NCBI GenBank assembly: GCA_913061425.1
Contig: CAJXUO010000032.1
Span: forward strand, 1-8,729
Reading direction: 5' to 3'
Source of the DNA: an uncultured Lutibacter sp.
GTDB lineage: Bacteria > Bacteroidota > Bacteroidia > Flavobacteriales > Flavobacteriaceae
DNA length: 8,729 nucleotides
Positions 1 to 5,131 of the stretch are shown in pieces (the stretch's first letter is position 1; every line of letters begins with the position of its first letter). The position numbers were made by a program, and so were the translations under genes. Under the pieces are notes generated by a model. It was not told where the DNA came from, searched no databases, and saw only the letters and a list, made by a program, of their open reading frames with translations.

Positions 1-989
1 TAGCGCCTGTACAATTGGCTGGTACTACTGTAAAAAGAGCTTCTTTACACAATGCGGATCAAATAGAAAAGTTAGATATCAGAGTAAATGACACTGTATT
101 TGTAGAAAAAGGAGGGGAGATTATCCCTAAAGTTGTTGGTGTAGATTTGAATATGCGTCCATCAGATTCTAAGTCTACAAGATATGCAACCCATTGTCCT
201 GATTGTGAGGCTGCATTAATAAGAAAAGAAGGAGATGCTAAGCATTATTGTCCAAATGGATATGGTTGTCCGACTCAAATAACTGGACGAATTCAGCATT
301 TTATAAGTAGAAAAGCAATGAATATTGATGGTTTGGGTGCTGAGACTGTTGAGTTACTTCATAAAGAGAATTTAATTTTTAATTATGCAGATTTGTATGA
401 TTTAAAAATGGAGCAAATAATTCCTTTAGAGCGAATGGCTGAAAAATCTGCTCAAAATATTGTTGATGGGATTGAACTTTCAAAGAAAATTCCTTTTGAA
501 AAAGTATTATTTGCATTAGGGATCCGTTTTGTTGGAGAAACTGTTGCTAAGAAATTAGCGAAGCATTATAAATCTATTGATAATTTAATGTCATCTTCTT
601 TTGAAGATCTAATTACTGTAGATGAAATTGGAGATAGAATAGCTCAAAGTATTGTTGATTTTTCTAATGATTTGAGAAATATTCAATTGGTAGATAGATT
701 AAAAGCGGTTGGTTTGCAGTTAGAAATATCAAAAGAGATATTAGAAAATCAAACTGAAAAGTTAAAAGATAAAATAGTTGTTGTTTCAGGAGTTTTTCAT
801 CAAATGACAAGAAATGAACTGAAAAAATCAATTGAGGATAACGGCGGAAAAGTTTCTGGTTCTATATCTAAAAAAACGACATTTGTTGTAGCAGGAGATA
901 ATATGGGACCAAGTAAGAAAGAAAAAGCAGACAGTCTTGGAGTGAAAATTATTACAGAACAAGATTTTATTCAACTATTGAGCCAATAA
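1..989 (+). CDS. ligA: NAD-dependent DNA ligase LigA, C-terminal half (5' end cut by window edge)
   Basis: LigA seals nicks in duplex DNA using NAD+ during replication and repair in the cytoplasm. The reading frame is open to the left edge; the codons from position 3 read APVQLAGTTVKRASLHN, the start of the OB-fold domain, so the TTG at 15 is an internal Leu and not a start. About 329 residues are present of a protein usually near 670, and the adenylation domain with its catalytic Lys lies outside the window. Numbering from the Leu at 15, the domains in order are: OB fold (about 1-55), a four-cysteine zinc finger (Cys61, 64, 79, 85), helix-hairpin-helix repeats (about 100-240, including IDGLG and ALGIRFVGE), and a C-terminal BRCT domain (about 250-324, with GGKVSGSISKKTTFVVAGD). 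No frameshift is seen. It ends with TAA, 10 bases before the next gene, which is probably co-transcribed. Confidence 0.96.
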   Translation, partial: APVQLAGTTVKRASLHNADQIEKLDIRVNDTVFVEKGGEIIPKVVGVDLNMRPSDSKSTRYATHCPDCEAALIRKEGDAKHYCPNGYGCPTQITGRIQHFISRKAMNIDGLGAETVELLHKENLIFNYADLYDLKMEQIIPLERMAEKSAQNIVDGIELSKKIPFEKVLFALGIRFVGETVAKKLAKHYKSIDNLMSSSFEDLITVDEIGDRIAQSIVDFSNDLRNIQLVDRLKAVGLQLEISKEILENQTEKLKDKIVVVSGVFHQMTRNELKKSIEDNGGKVSGSISKKTTFVVAGDNMGPSKKEKADSLGVKIITEQDFIQLLSQ

Positions 990-999
990 AAGTATAAAA

Positions 1000-1656
1000 A
1001 TGAGAAATAGAAAATTAATTTTCGGAGTGTTTGTTTTGGTAGTAATACTAGATTTAATTGGAATTGTTACTGGAAATCAATTATTGAGATTCATTTTTAA
1101 ACCGATGATTATATTGTTGCTAATGACCTACTATTCTTTAATCATTGAGCCTGAAAATAAAATGTATCTCGCAGCATTATTTCTATGTTTTATAGGAGAT
1201 GTTTTGTTGTTGTTTGATTCGAAATTAAATTTCATGTTAGGTTTGGCTTCTTTTTTAATTGCTCATTTGTTATTTATAAAAATTGTTGCAGGAAGATTAA
1301 TAAAGTCTAGTATGTCACAAAAAATAAAAGCAATTATGCCTTTTGCATTTATAGTTACCGCATTAATTTTTTTGTTAAAAGATACTTTAGGAGATTTATT
1401 AATTCCAGTTATAGTATATGCTTTAGTGATTACTTCTTTTGGAGTAATTTCGGTATTAAATTACATGACCAAAAGGAATGTTCCAAGTTTATTTTTAGTT
1501 GGAGGTGCAACGTTTTTTATCTTGTCAGATGCAACATTAGCAATTAATAAGTTTTATGAACATCAAGAATACTTTCCTGTTTTTGTTATGATTACTTATG
1601 TATTCGCTCAATATATGATTTGTAAGTATATGATAACTCAAGAAAATAAAGAATAA
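1000..1656 (+). CDS. YhhN/TMEM86 family membrane protein (lysoplasmalogenase-like)
   Basis: This is a 218-residue, very hydrophobic protein with about seven to eight predicted membrane segments and a short charged C-terminal tail. It matches the YhhN/TMEM86 family: Lys34-Pro35 in the second segment, Gly66-Asp67 followed by LLL, His89 in the AHLLF stretch, Gly168-Gly169-Ala170 with Ser176-Asp177, and Tyr200...Gln204 in the last segment. Characterised animal members (TMEM86B) hydrolyse the vinyl-ether bond of lysoplasmalogens; the substrate in bacteria that make no plasmalogen is not settled, so the enzymatic activity here is inferred. The ATG lies 10 bases after the ligA stop with no promoter visible between them, so it is probably read through from ligA. 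A strong palindromic terminator follows the TAA immediately. The family call is firm; the function is moderate. Confidence 0.83.
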   Translation: MRNRKLIFGVFVLVVILDLIGIVTGNQLLRFIFKPMIILLLMTYYSLIIEPENKMYLAALFLCFIGDVLLLFDSKLNFMLGLASFLIAHLLFIKIVAGRLIKSSMSQKIKAIMPFAFIVTALIFLLKDTLGDLLIPVIVYALVITSFGVISVLNYMTKRNVPSLFLVGGATFFILSDATLAINKFYEHQEYFPVFVMITYVFAQYMICKYMITQENKE

Positions 1657-1658
1657 AA

Positions 1659-1688
1659 AAAGTGCTTTTAAATATTTAAAAGCACTTT
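1659..1688. terminator. Perfect 30-base palindrome, bidirectional intrinsic terminator
   Basis: The arm AAAGTGCTTTTAAAT is followed directly by its exact reverse complement, centred between 1673 and 1674; in RNA the inner A/T bases would form the loop. Six T's follow on the plus strand (1691-1696), and a run of A's lies on the left side (1655-1661), which is a T run on the minus strand. It starts 2 bases after the stop of the YhhN-like gene and lies 23 bases beyond the stop of the convergent 70-residue gene. The geometry fits a Rho-independent terminator working from both sides. Confidence 0.85.
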
Positions 1689-1711
1689 AGTTTTTTATAG
1701 TAATTAACTAT

Positions 1712-1924
1712 TTATACAGCAAGTTTTGGTTTTTCAACCCATTTGTCATTTATTGACTCACCAAGAATTGTAATATCTTTAATGAGTTTATATTCAGAAA
1801 CTGCATCAAGCATTGCTGCTCTATCATCTCTTCTAATTTTTATGCCATTTCTAGCACCTTTATTACGGACTTCGATATAAAAACCGTCTCTTAACTTTGC
1901 TGGACGTGTCGCTGGTCTACCCAT
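1712..1924 (-). CDS. Small basic protein of unknown function (70 aa), flavobacterial type
   Basis: The protein starts MGRPATRPAKLRDGFYIEV. I recall similar short hypothetical proteins in flavobacterial genomes but know of no assigned function. It has 16 Lys/Arg against 10 Asp/Glu, with the positive charge concentrated in the first 35 residues (11 Lys/Arg) including IKIRRDD (29-34). There is no signal peptide, membrane segment or cysteine. The N-terminal MGRPA resembles the short basic arms of nucleic-acid-binding proteins, which makes nucleic-acid or ribosome binding a guess only. The ATG is the only sensible start. A candidate Bacteroidota promoter lies 25 to 54 bases upstream, inside the 55-base gap after the DoxX-like gene, so it may be transcribed on its own or with that gene. 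It ends at the bidirectional palindrome. Confidence 0.72.
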   Translation of the reverse strand: MGRPATRPAKLRDGFYIEVRNKGARNGIKIRRDDRAAMLDAVSEYKLIKDITILGESINDKWVEKPKLAV

Positions 1925-1948
1925 GTTTGTATAATTTTAAAAAGTTTT

Positions 1949-1978
1949 TAAATGTACACATTTTTTTGTTAAGTACAA
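1949..1978 (-). promoter_or_regulatory. Candidate Bacteroidota promoter for the 70-residue gene
   Basis: On the minus strand TTG (1978-1976) is followed after 19 bases by TACATTTA (1956-1949). The Bacteroidota sigma factor consensus is TTTG, about 19 bases, then TAnnTTTG; each box here departs by one base. Transcription would start near 1943, about 20 bases before the ATG at 1924. The spacing is right but both boxes are weak in this AT-rich setting. Confidence 0.4.
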
Positions 1979-1979
1979 G

Positions 1980-2363
1980 CTAAAATTTTGAACCAATAAT
2001 TGTAAGCCTTTTTCGCTGGTCAAAAAGGATGATTCCATTTAGAATAAATGTGGCAATTGCAATGTAAAATAAATTTCCACCGTCATTATTTATTTCTATT
2101 CCAAGTTTTGTTACGTGCATCATAATAGCGCCTCCAATAATTCCAAAAGTAAGTAAAGTCCCTATCCATATGGTTTTAGGGGTCGTTAATAGAATTGCAG
2201 AAATCAATTCTAACACTCCAATTCCAATCCTTCCATAAGGTTCTAAGCCAACTTTCGTGAAAATATAAACACTATCTTCATGAGCAGTAAACTTAAACCG
2301 TAATGTCTGAATTAAAATGATTGCTACTGTAATTCTTACTGCTAATAAACCGTTTTTATTCAT
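1980..2363 (-). CDS. DoxX-like family inner-membrane protein
   Basis: This is a 127-residue protein with four predicted membrane segments at about 5-22, 46-62, 64-83 and 97-115. It shows the pattern of short DoxX-like proteins: RFKFTAHEDSVYIF (22-35) after the first helix, YGRIGIGVLELISAILL (43-59) in the second, and the polar MMHVTKLGIEINNDGG loop (81-96) before the last. Some DoxX relatives have been tied to quinone-linked redox or thiol stress, but the role of this subgroup is unknown, and no cofactor motif is visible. Length is normal for the family. The gene is divergent from the DUF6913-dapA pair and has its own candidate -7 box (2411-2418). The 70-residue gene follows 55 bases downstream on the same strand. 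Confidence 0.82.
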   Translation of the reverse strand: MNKNGLLAVRITVAIILIQTLRFKFTAHEDSVYIFTKVGLEPYGRIGIGVLELISAILLTTPKTIWIGTLLTFGIIGGAIMMHVTKLGIEINNDGGNLFYIAIATFILNGIILFDQRKRLTIIGSKF

Positions 2364-2410
2364 TGCGATAATTTATTTAAGGATGTAAAAGAGCATTTTT
2401 CGAGATATTA

Positions 2411-2418
2411 CAAAGATA
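2411..2418 (-). promoter_or_regulatory. -7 box of the DoxX-like gene promoter
   Basis: The minus strand reads TATCTTTG, an exact match to the Bacteroidota -7 consensus TAnnTTTG. Transcription would begin near 2404 and leave a leader of about 40 bases before the ATG at 2363. No TTTG-like -33 box is present at the usual 19-base spacing, so the call rests on the -7 box and its position. Confidence 0.5.
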
Positions 2419-2433
2419 AAAAATAAAAATAGT

Positions 2434-2441
2434 TATTTTTG
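2434..2441 (+). promoter_or_regulatory. -7 box of the DUF6913-dapA promoter
   Basis: TATTTTTG matches TAnnTTTG exactly and lies 19 bases before the ATG at 2461, so transcription would begin near 2447 with a leader of roughly 14 bases. No -33 TTTG is seen at the expected distance. The box is separated by only 15 bases from the opposed -7 box of the DoxX-like gene, so the two polymerase footprints would overlap. Confidence 0.5.
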
Positions 2442-2460
2442 TAGATCTAAAATAGGGTTA

Positions 2461-2967
2461 ATGATTCTGAATAGAATTAGAGAAGTAAGTTTACAAAAGA
2501 AAATTGATAAAGAACTTAAAAATAGTAGCGTTGGATCTAACAAAAAAGTTGAATCAGTACTAATTTTATTTGATGAAAATGTTGATGCTGAAATTTGTGA
2601 ATTGATCCTGAGAGAATTAGAATTTGATAAGCAAAAAGTTAAGGAAATTATTTTTTGTGATACATTAAATAATGAAGCTCAGAATTTTCAAACTAAGATT
2701 TCTAAAAAACAATTTAGTTGGTTTGGAAGAGTGAGAGATGAAAAAGTAAGAGATTTAATAAATTTCAAGTTCGATTTATTAATTAATCTAACAAAGGGTA
2801 ATTTATATTTAGATTATTTGACTGTTTTATCTAACTCACAATTTAAAGTTGGTTTATCAAATTCAGATATTAGATTATATGATTTTATGATTTCAACTGA
2901 TTTAGAAGAGAAGACTGTTTTTAGTAGTGAATTAAAAAAATATTTAAAGATTTTAAATAAAATATAA
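2461..2967 (+). CDS. DUF6913-like protein of unknown function, translationally coupled to dapA
   Basis: This 168-residue soluble protein resembles the flavobacterial hypothetical proteins (DUF6913) that I recall lying just upstream of dapA; the domain name is from memory. It has a Lys-rich N-terminal helix (1-30), then VESVLILFDEN (30-40), KEIIFCDTLN (61-70), FSWFGRVRDEKVRDLINFK (85-103), FDLLINLTKGNLYLDYLTVL (104-123) and FKVGLSNSDIRLYDFMIST (128-146). The alternation of hydrophobic strands and amphipathic helices suggests an alpha/beta fold. There is no signal peptide or membrane segment. Its TAA overlaps the dapA ATG by one base (TAATG), which indicates translational coupling. The FDLLINL...FKVGLSN stretch loosely recalls the N-terminal half of GT9 heptosyltransferases, but the protein is too short for that enzyme. 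Function is unknown. Confidence 0.76.
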   Translation: MILNRIREVSLQKKIDKELKNSSVGSNKKVESVLILFDENVDAEICELILRELEFDKQKVKEIIFCDTLNNEAQNFQTKISKKQFSWFGRVRDEKVRDLINFKFDLLINLTKGNLYLDYLTVLSNSQFKVGLSNSDIRLYDFMISTDLEEKTVFSSELKKYLKILNKI

Positions 2968-3842
2968 TGCAGAAATTTTTTGGTACAGGAGTTGCTTTGG
3001 TAACACCATTTAAAAGTGATTTGAGCGTAGATTATGACGCGTTAAGCAAACTTATTGAATATAATATTACTAATGGAACTGATTATTTAGTGATTAGTGG
3101 AACTACTGGAGAGAGTGGTACAATCACTAAAAGTGAAAAGAAAGAAATTGTAAAAGCAATTATTGAAACTAATAAAGGGCGCGTTCCTTTGGTTTTAGGA
3201 ATTGGAGGAAATAATACGGCTGAAGTTGTTGCTGAATTAAAATCAACTGATTTAGATTCAATTGATGCAATTTTATCAGTTGCTCCTTATTACAGTAAAC
3301 CAACACAAGAAGGTTTTTATCAGCATTTTAAGGCAGTTTCTGAGGCGAGTCCTAAACCAATTATATTGTACAATGTTCCTGGAAGAACTTCGAAAAACAT
3401 GTTACCAGAAACTACTTTGCGATTGGCTAGAGATTTTGAAAGTATAATTGCCATTAAAGAAGCAGGAAATAATACGCAGCAGTATTTAGAGTTGTTAAAG
3501 AATAAACCAAAAGATTTTTTAATTATTTCTGGCGATGATGATTTGGCAGTAGGAGTTATACTAGCTGGAGCAGTAGGAGTTATATCAGTTTTAGGTCAAG
3601 GTTTTCCAAAGGAATTTTCTAAAATGATAAGACTTGCGCTGGATGGGAAAGCAAAAGAAGCTTATGAGATACATTTTAAGTTAATGGATGTTATTGATTA
3701 TATTTTTGAAGAGAATAATCCAGCAGGAATTAAAACAGTTTTGGATTGCCTTGAAATTTGTAAAAAAGAGGTTCGTTTGCCGTTAGTAATTGCAACAGAA
3801 GATTTACAAGTTAAAATAGCCGATTTTATAGCTAATTATTAA
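2967..3842 (+). CDS. dapA: 4-hydroxy-tetrahydrodipicolinate synthase
   Basis: DapA condenses pyruvate with L-aspartate 4-semialdehyde to 4-hydroxy-tetrahydrodipicolinate, the first committed step to diaminopimelate (peptidoglycan) and lysine, in the cytoplasm. The 291-residue TIM barrel is full length. All key residues are present: Thr46-Thr47 in GTTGESGT, Tyr108-Tyr109 in APYYSKP, Tyr135 and Arg140 in LYNVPGRT, and the Schiff-base Lys164 in IAIKEAG. SGDDDLAVGVILAGAVGVIS (188-207) carries the usual glycine-rich region near the active site. The start is fixed by the TAATG overlap with the preceding gene and by the family N-terminus (GTGVALVTPF). A 129-base gap and new promoter boxes separate it from bamD. 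No terminator hairpin is visible after it, so read-through into bamD is possible. Confidence 0.97.
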   Translation: MQKFFGTGVALVTPFKSDLSVDYDALSKLIEYNITNGTDYLVISGTTGESGTITKSEKKEIVKAIIETNKGRVPLVLGIGGNNTAEVVAELKSTDLDSIDAILSVAPYYSKPTQEGFYQHFKAVSEASPKPIILYNVPGRTSKNMLPETTLRLARDFESIIAIKEAGNNTQQYLELLKNKPKDFLIISGDDDLAVGVILAGAVGVISVLGQGFPKEFSKMIRLALDGKAKEAYEIHFKLMDVIDYIFEENNPAGIKTVLDCLEICKKEVRLPLVIATEDLQVKIADFIANY

Positions 3843-3858
3843 CGAACTAATTATTAAC
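3832..3858 (+). repeat. 12-base direct repeat with 15-base period across the dapA stop codon
   Basis: CTAATTATTAAC occurs at 3832-3843 and again at 3847-3858. The 15-base period keeps frame: the last codons of dapA read Asn-Tyr-stop (TAA at 3840-3842), and the copy reads Asn-Tyr-stop again (TAA at 3855-3857). It looks like a small tandem duplication that leaves a second in-frame stop behind the first. Confidence 0.6.
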
Positions 3859-3901
3859 AAACAATTATGACTGACCAATACTAAACAAAAGATTTAGCAG
3901 T

Positions 3902-3909
3902 TATTTTTG
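3902..3909 (+). promoter_or_regulatory. Candidate distal -7 box for the bamD operon
   Basis: TATTTTTG matches TAnnTTTG and sits in the same local context (GTTATTTTTGTA) as the box before the DUF6913 gene. Transcription would start near 3915, giving a leader of about 57 to 66 bases. No TTTG at the -33 spacing is present. Confidence 0.42.
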
Positions 3910-3936
3910 TATCAATAGAATGAACTGAAAAATCAT

Positions 3937-3967
3937 TTTAATTATCCATAATTAATAACTAATTTTG
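3937..3967 (+). promoter_or_regulatory. Candidate proximal promoter for the bamD operon
   Basis: TTTA (3937-3940) is followed after exactly 19 bases by TAATTTTG (3960-3967). This fits TTTG-N19-TAnnTTTG with one mismatch in the -33 box. A start site near 3973 would fall on the ATG at 3972, so if this promoter is used, translation must begin at the downstream ATG at 3981 with a leader of only about 8 bases. It competes with the box at 3902. Confidence 0.42.
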
Positions 3968-3971
3968 CCAA

Positions 3972-4796
3972 ATGCAAAAAATGAAGAAAATAATAGTTTT
4001 ATTTTTAGTGACGATAACATTTTTATCGTGTAGTGAGTATCAAAAGGTATTGAATAAAGGTACTGTAGCAGATCAATATAAGATGGCAACATCTATGTAT
4101 GAAGTTGGAAAATACGGTAGATCAATAACATTGTTTGAAAAAGTAACGCCAAGTTATAGAGGGAAACCTCAAATGGAGCGTATTCAATTTATGATTAGTG
4201 ACGCTTATTTTCAAACAAAGCAATATTCACTAGCGTCGTATTATTTTGAGAGGTTTACAAAGAACTATCCAAAGAGTACAAAAAAGGAAGAAGCTGCGTT
4301 TTTATCAGCAAAAAGTTATTATTTAGATTCGCCAATTTTCAGTTTAGATCAAAAAACAACGCATGAGGCATTAGACGCATTACAACAATTTATTGACACG
4401 TATCCAAATTCGGATAAAGTAGAAGAAGCAAATAAATTTGTTAAAGAATTACAATATAAAATTGAAAAAAAGGTTTTTGAAGTAGCAAAGCAGTATTATC
4501 ATATTGAAGATTATATAGCATCAATAAAATCATTTGATAATTTAATTTCAGATTATTTAGGAACTTCTTTTAGAGAAGAAGCTATTTTTTATAAATTGAA
4601 AGCGTCATATGAATTAGGGATTAAGAGTGTTGCTTATAAGAAAGAAGAAAGATTGGATGCAGCAGTTAAAGTGCATGATAAACTAAAAAGAAATTATCCA
4701 AAGTCAGAGTATACTGAAGAGTCTGATAAAATGTTAGAAAGAATTAATAAAGAATTAGCGACTATAAAAAATATAGTTGCAAACTTAGAAAATTAA
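3972..4796 (+). CDS. bamD: Outer membrane protein assembly factor BamD (lipoprotein)
   Basis: BamD is the essential TPR lipoprotein partner of BamA in the machine that folds beta-barrels into the outer membrane; it faces the periplasm. The 274-residue product has a lipoprotein signal: Lys-rich start, hydrophobic core (7-18), and FLSC with the lipidated Cys at 20. The lipobox is loose (Phe at -3), which Bacteroidota tolerate. SEYQKVLNKG follows the Cys, as in other Bacteroidota BamD proteins. TPR-like helix pairs run from about 33 to 250, with repeated FxxxxxxYPxS endings (FTKNYPKS, FIDTYPNS, LKRNYPKS). Two starts are possible: ATG at 3972, or ATG at 3981 (MKKIIVLFL), which gives a more typical signal peptide and better fits the proximal promoter. 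It is the first gene of a tight run; rpoZ starts 4 bases after its TAA. Confidence 0.93.
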   Translation: MQKMKKIIVLFLVTITFLSCSEYQKVLNKGTVADQYKMATSMYEVGKYGRSITLFEKVTPSYRGKPQMERIQFMISDAYFQTKQYSLASYYFERFTKNYPKSTKKEEAAFLSAKSYYLDSPIFSLDQKTTHEALDALQQFIDTYPNSDKVEEANKFVKELQYKIEKKVFEVAKQYYHIEDYIASIKSFDNLISDYLGTSFREEAIFYKLKASYELGIKSVAYKKEERLDAAVKVHDKLKRNYPKSEYTEESDKMLERINKELATIKNIVANLEN

Positions 4797-4800
4797 AAAG

Positions 4801-5127
4801 ATGGACTATAAAAATTCAGAAGCACCATTATCTACAATAACTTATGATAGAGACGCAGTTGAGAACTCAACTGGAAATTTATATGAGGCTATCGTAATAA
4901 TGGCAAAAAGAGCTGCTCAAATTAACGGCGACTTGAAAAAGGAATTGATTGATAAACTTGATGAGTTTGCTACTCATAATGATAGTTTAGAAGAGGTTTT
5001 TGAAAACAAAGAACAAATCGAAGTTTCAAAATTTTATGAGCGCTTACCTAAACCAACGGCTATGGCTGTTGAAGAATGGTTAGAGAGCCGTACATATCAT
5101 AGAAATCCAGATTCAGAAGAAAACTAG
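4801..5127 (+). CDS. rpoZ: DNA-directed RNA polymerase subunit omega (Bacteroidota type)
   Basis: Omega binds the beta-prime subunit and assists assembly and stability of RNA polymerase. The 108-residue protein carries the family core GNLYEAIVIMAKRAAQING (25-43), equivalent to the helix with the conserved Arg-Arg/Ala region of RpoZ/Rpb6, followed by an acidic linker and the Bacteroidota-specific C-terminal segment KFYERLPKPTAMAVEEWLES (77-96). The identification rests on this core, the length, and the fixed position between bamD and coaBC in Bacteroidota. The ATG lies 4 bases after the bamD stop, and coaBC starts 4 bases after its TAG, so it is surely an operon member. Sequence similarity to proteobacterial omega is limited to the core. 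Confidence 0.88.
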   Translation: MDYKNSEAPLSTITYDRDAVENSTGNLYEAIVIMAKRAAQINGDLKKELIDKLDEFATHNDSLEEVFENKEQIEVSKFYERLPKPTAMAVEEWLESRTYHRNPDSEEN

Positions 5128-5131
5128 TCTG

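Noticed and set aside
15..17. TTG that could be taken as the start of the ligase gene
   Set aside because: The frame is open upstream to the edge and codes for the conserved APVQ just before LAGTTV, so the TTG is an internal Leu codon.
1712..2363. The minus-strand pair as an inserted foreign island
   Set aside because: Base composition resembles the surroundings, there are no flanking repeats, integrase or tRNA, and DoxX-like genes near dapA are ordinary in flavobacteria as far as I recall.
3262..3447. 61-codon open frame inside dapA
   Set aside because: It lies wholly in another frame of an intact, strongly conserved gene, and its product shows no recognisable pattern.
3546..3584. 15-base direct repeat GCAGTAGGAGTTATA, two copies 24 bases apart
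   Set aside because: Both copies are in frame and encode AVGVI in the glycine-rich part of DapA, which is normal for the family; this is a codon coincidence in protein-level similarity, not a mobile or regulatory repeat.
3843..3971. Small RNA or riboswitch in the 129-base gap before bamD
   Set aside because: The gap is almost entirely A/T with no stable GC-containing stem; only promoter-like boxes and the dapA-stop duplication are visible.
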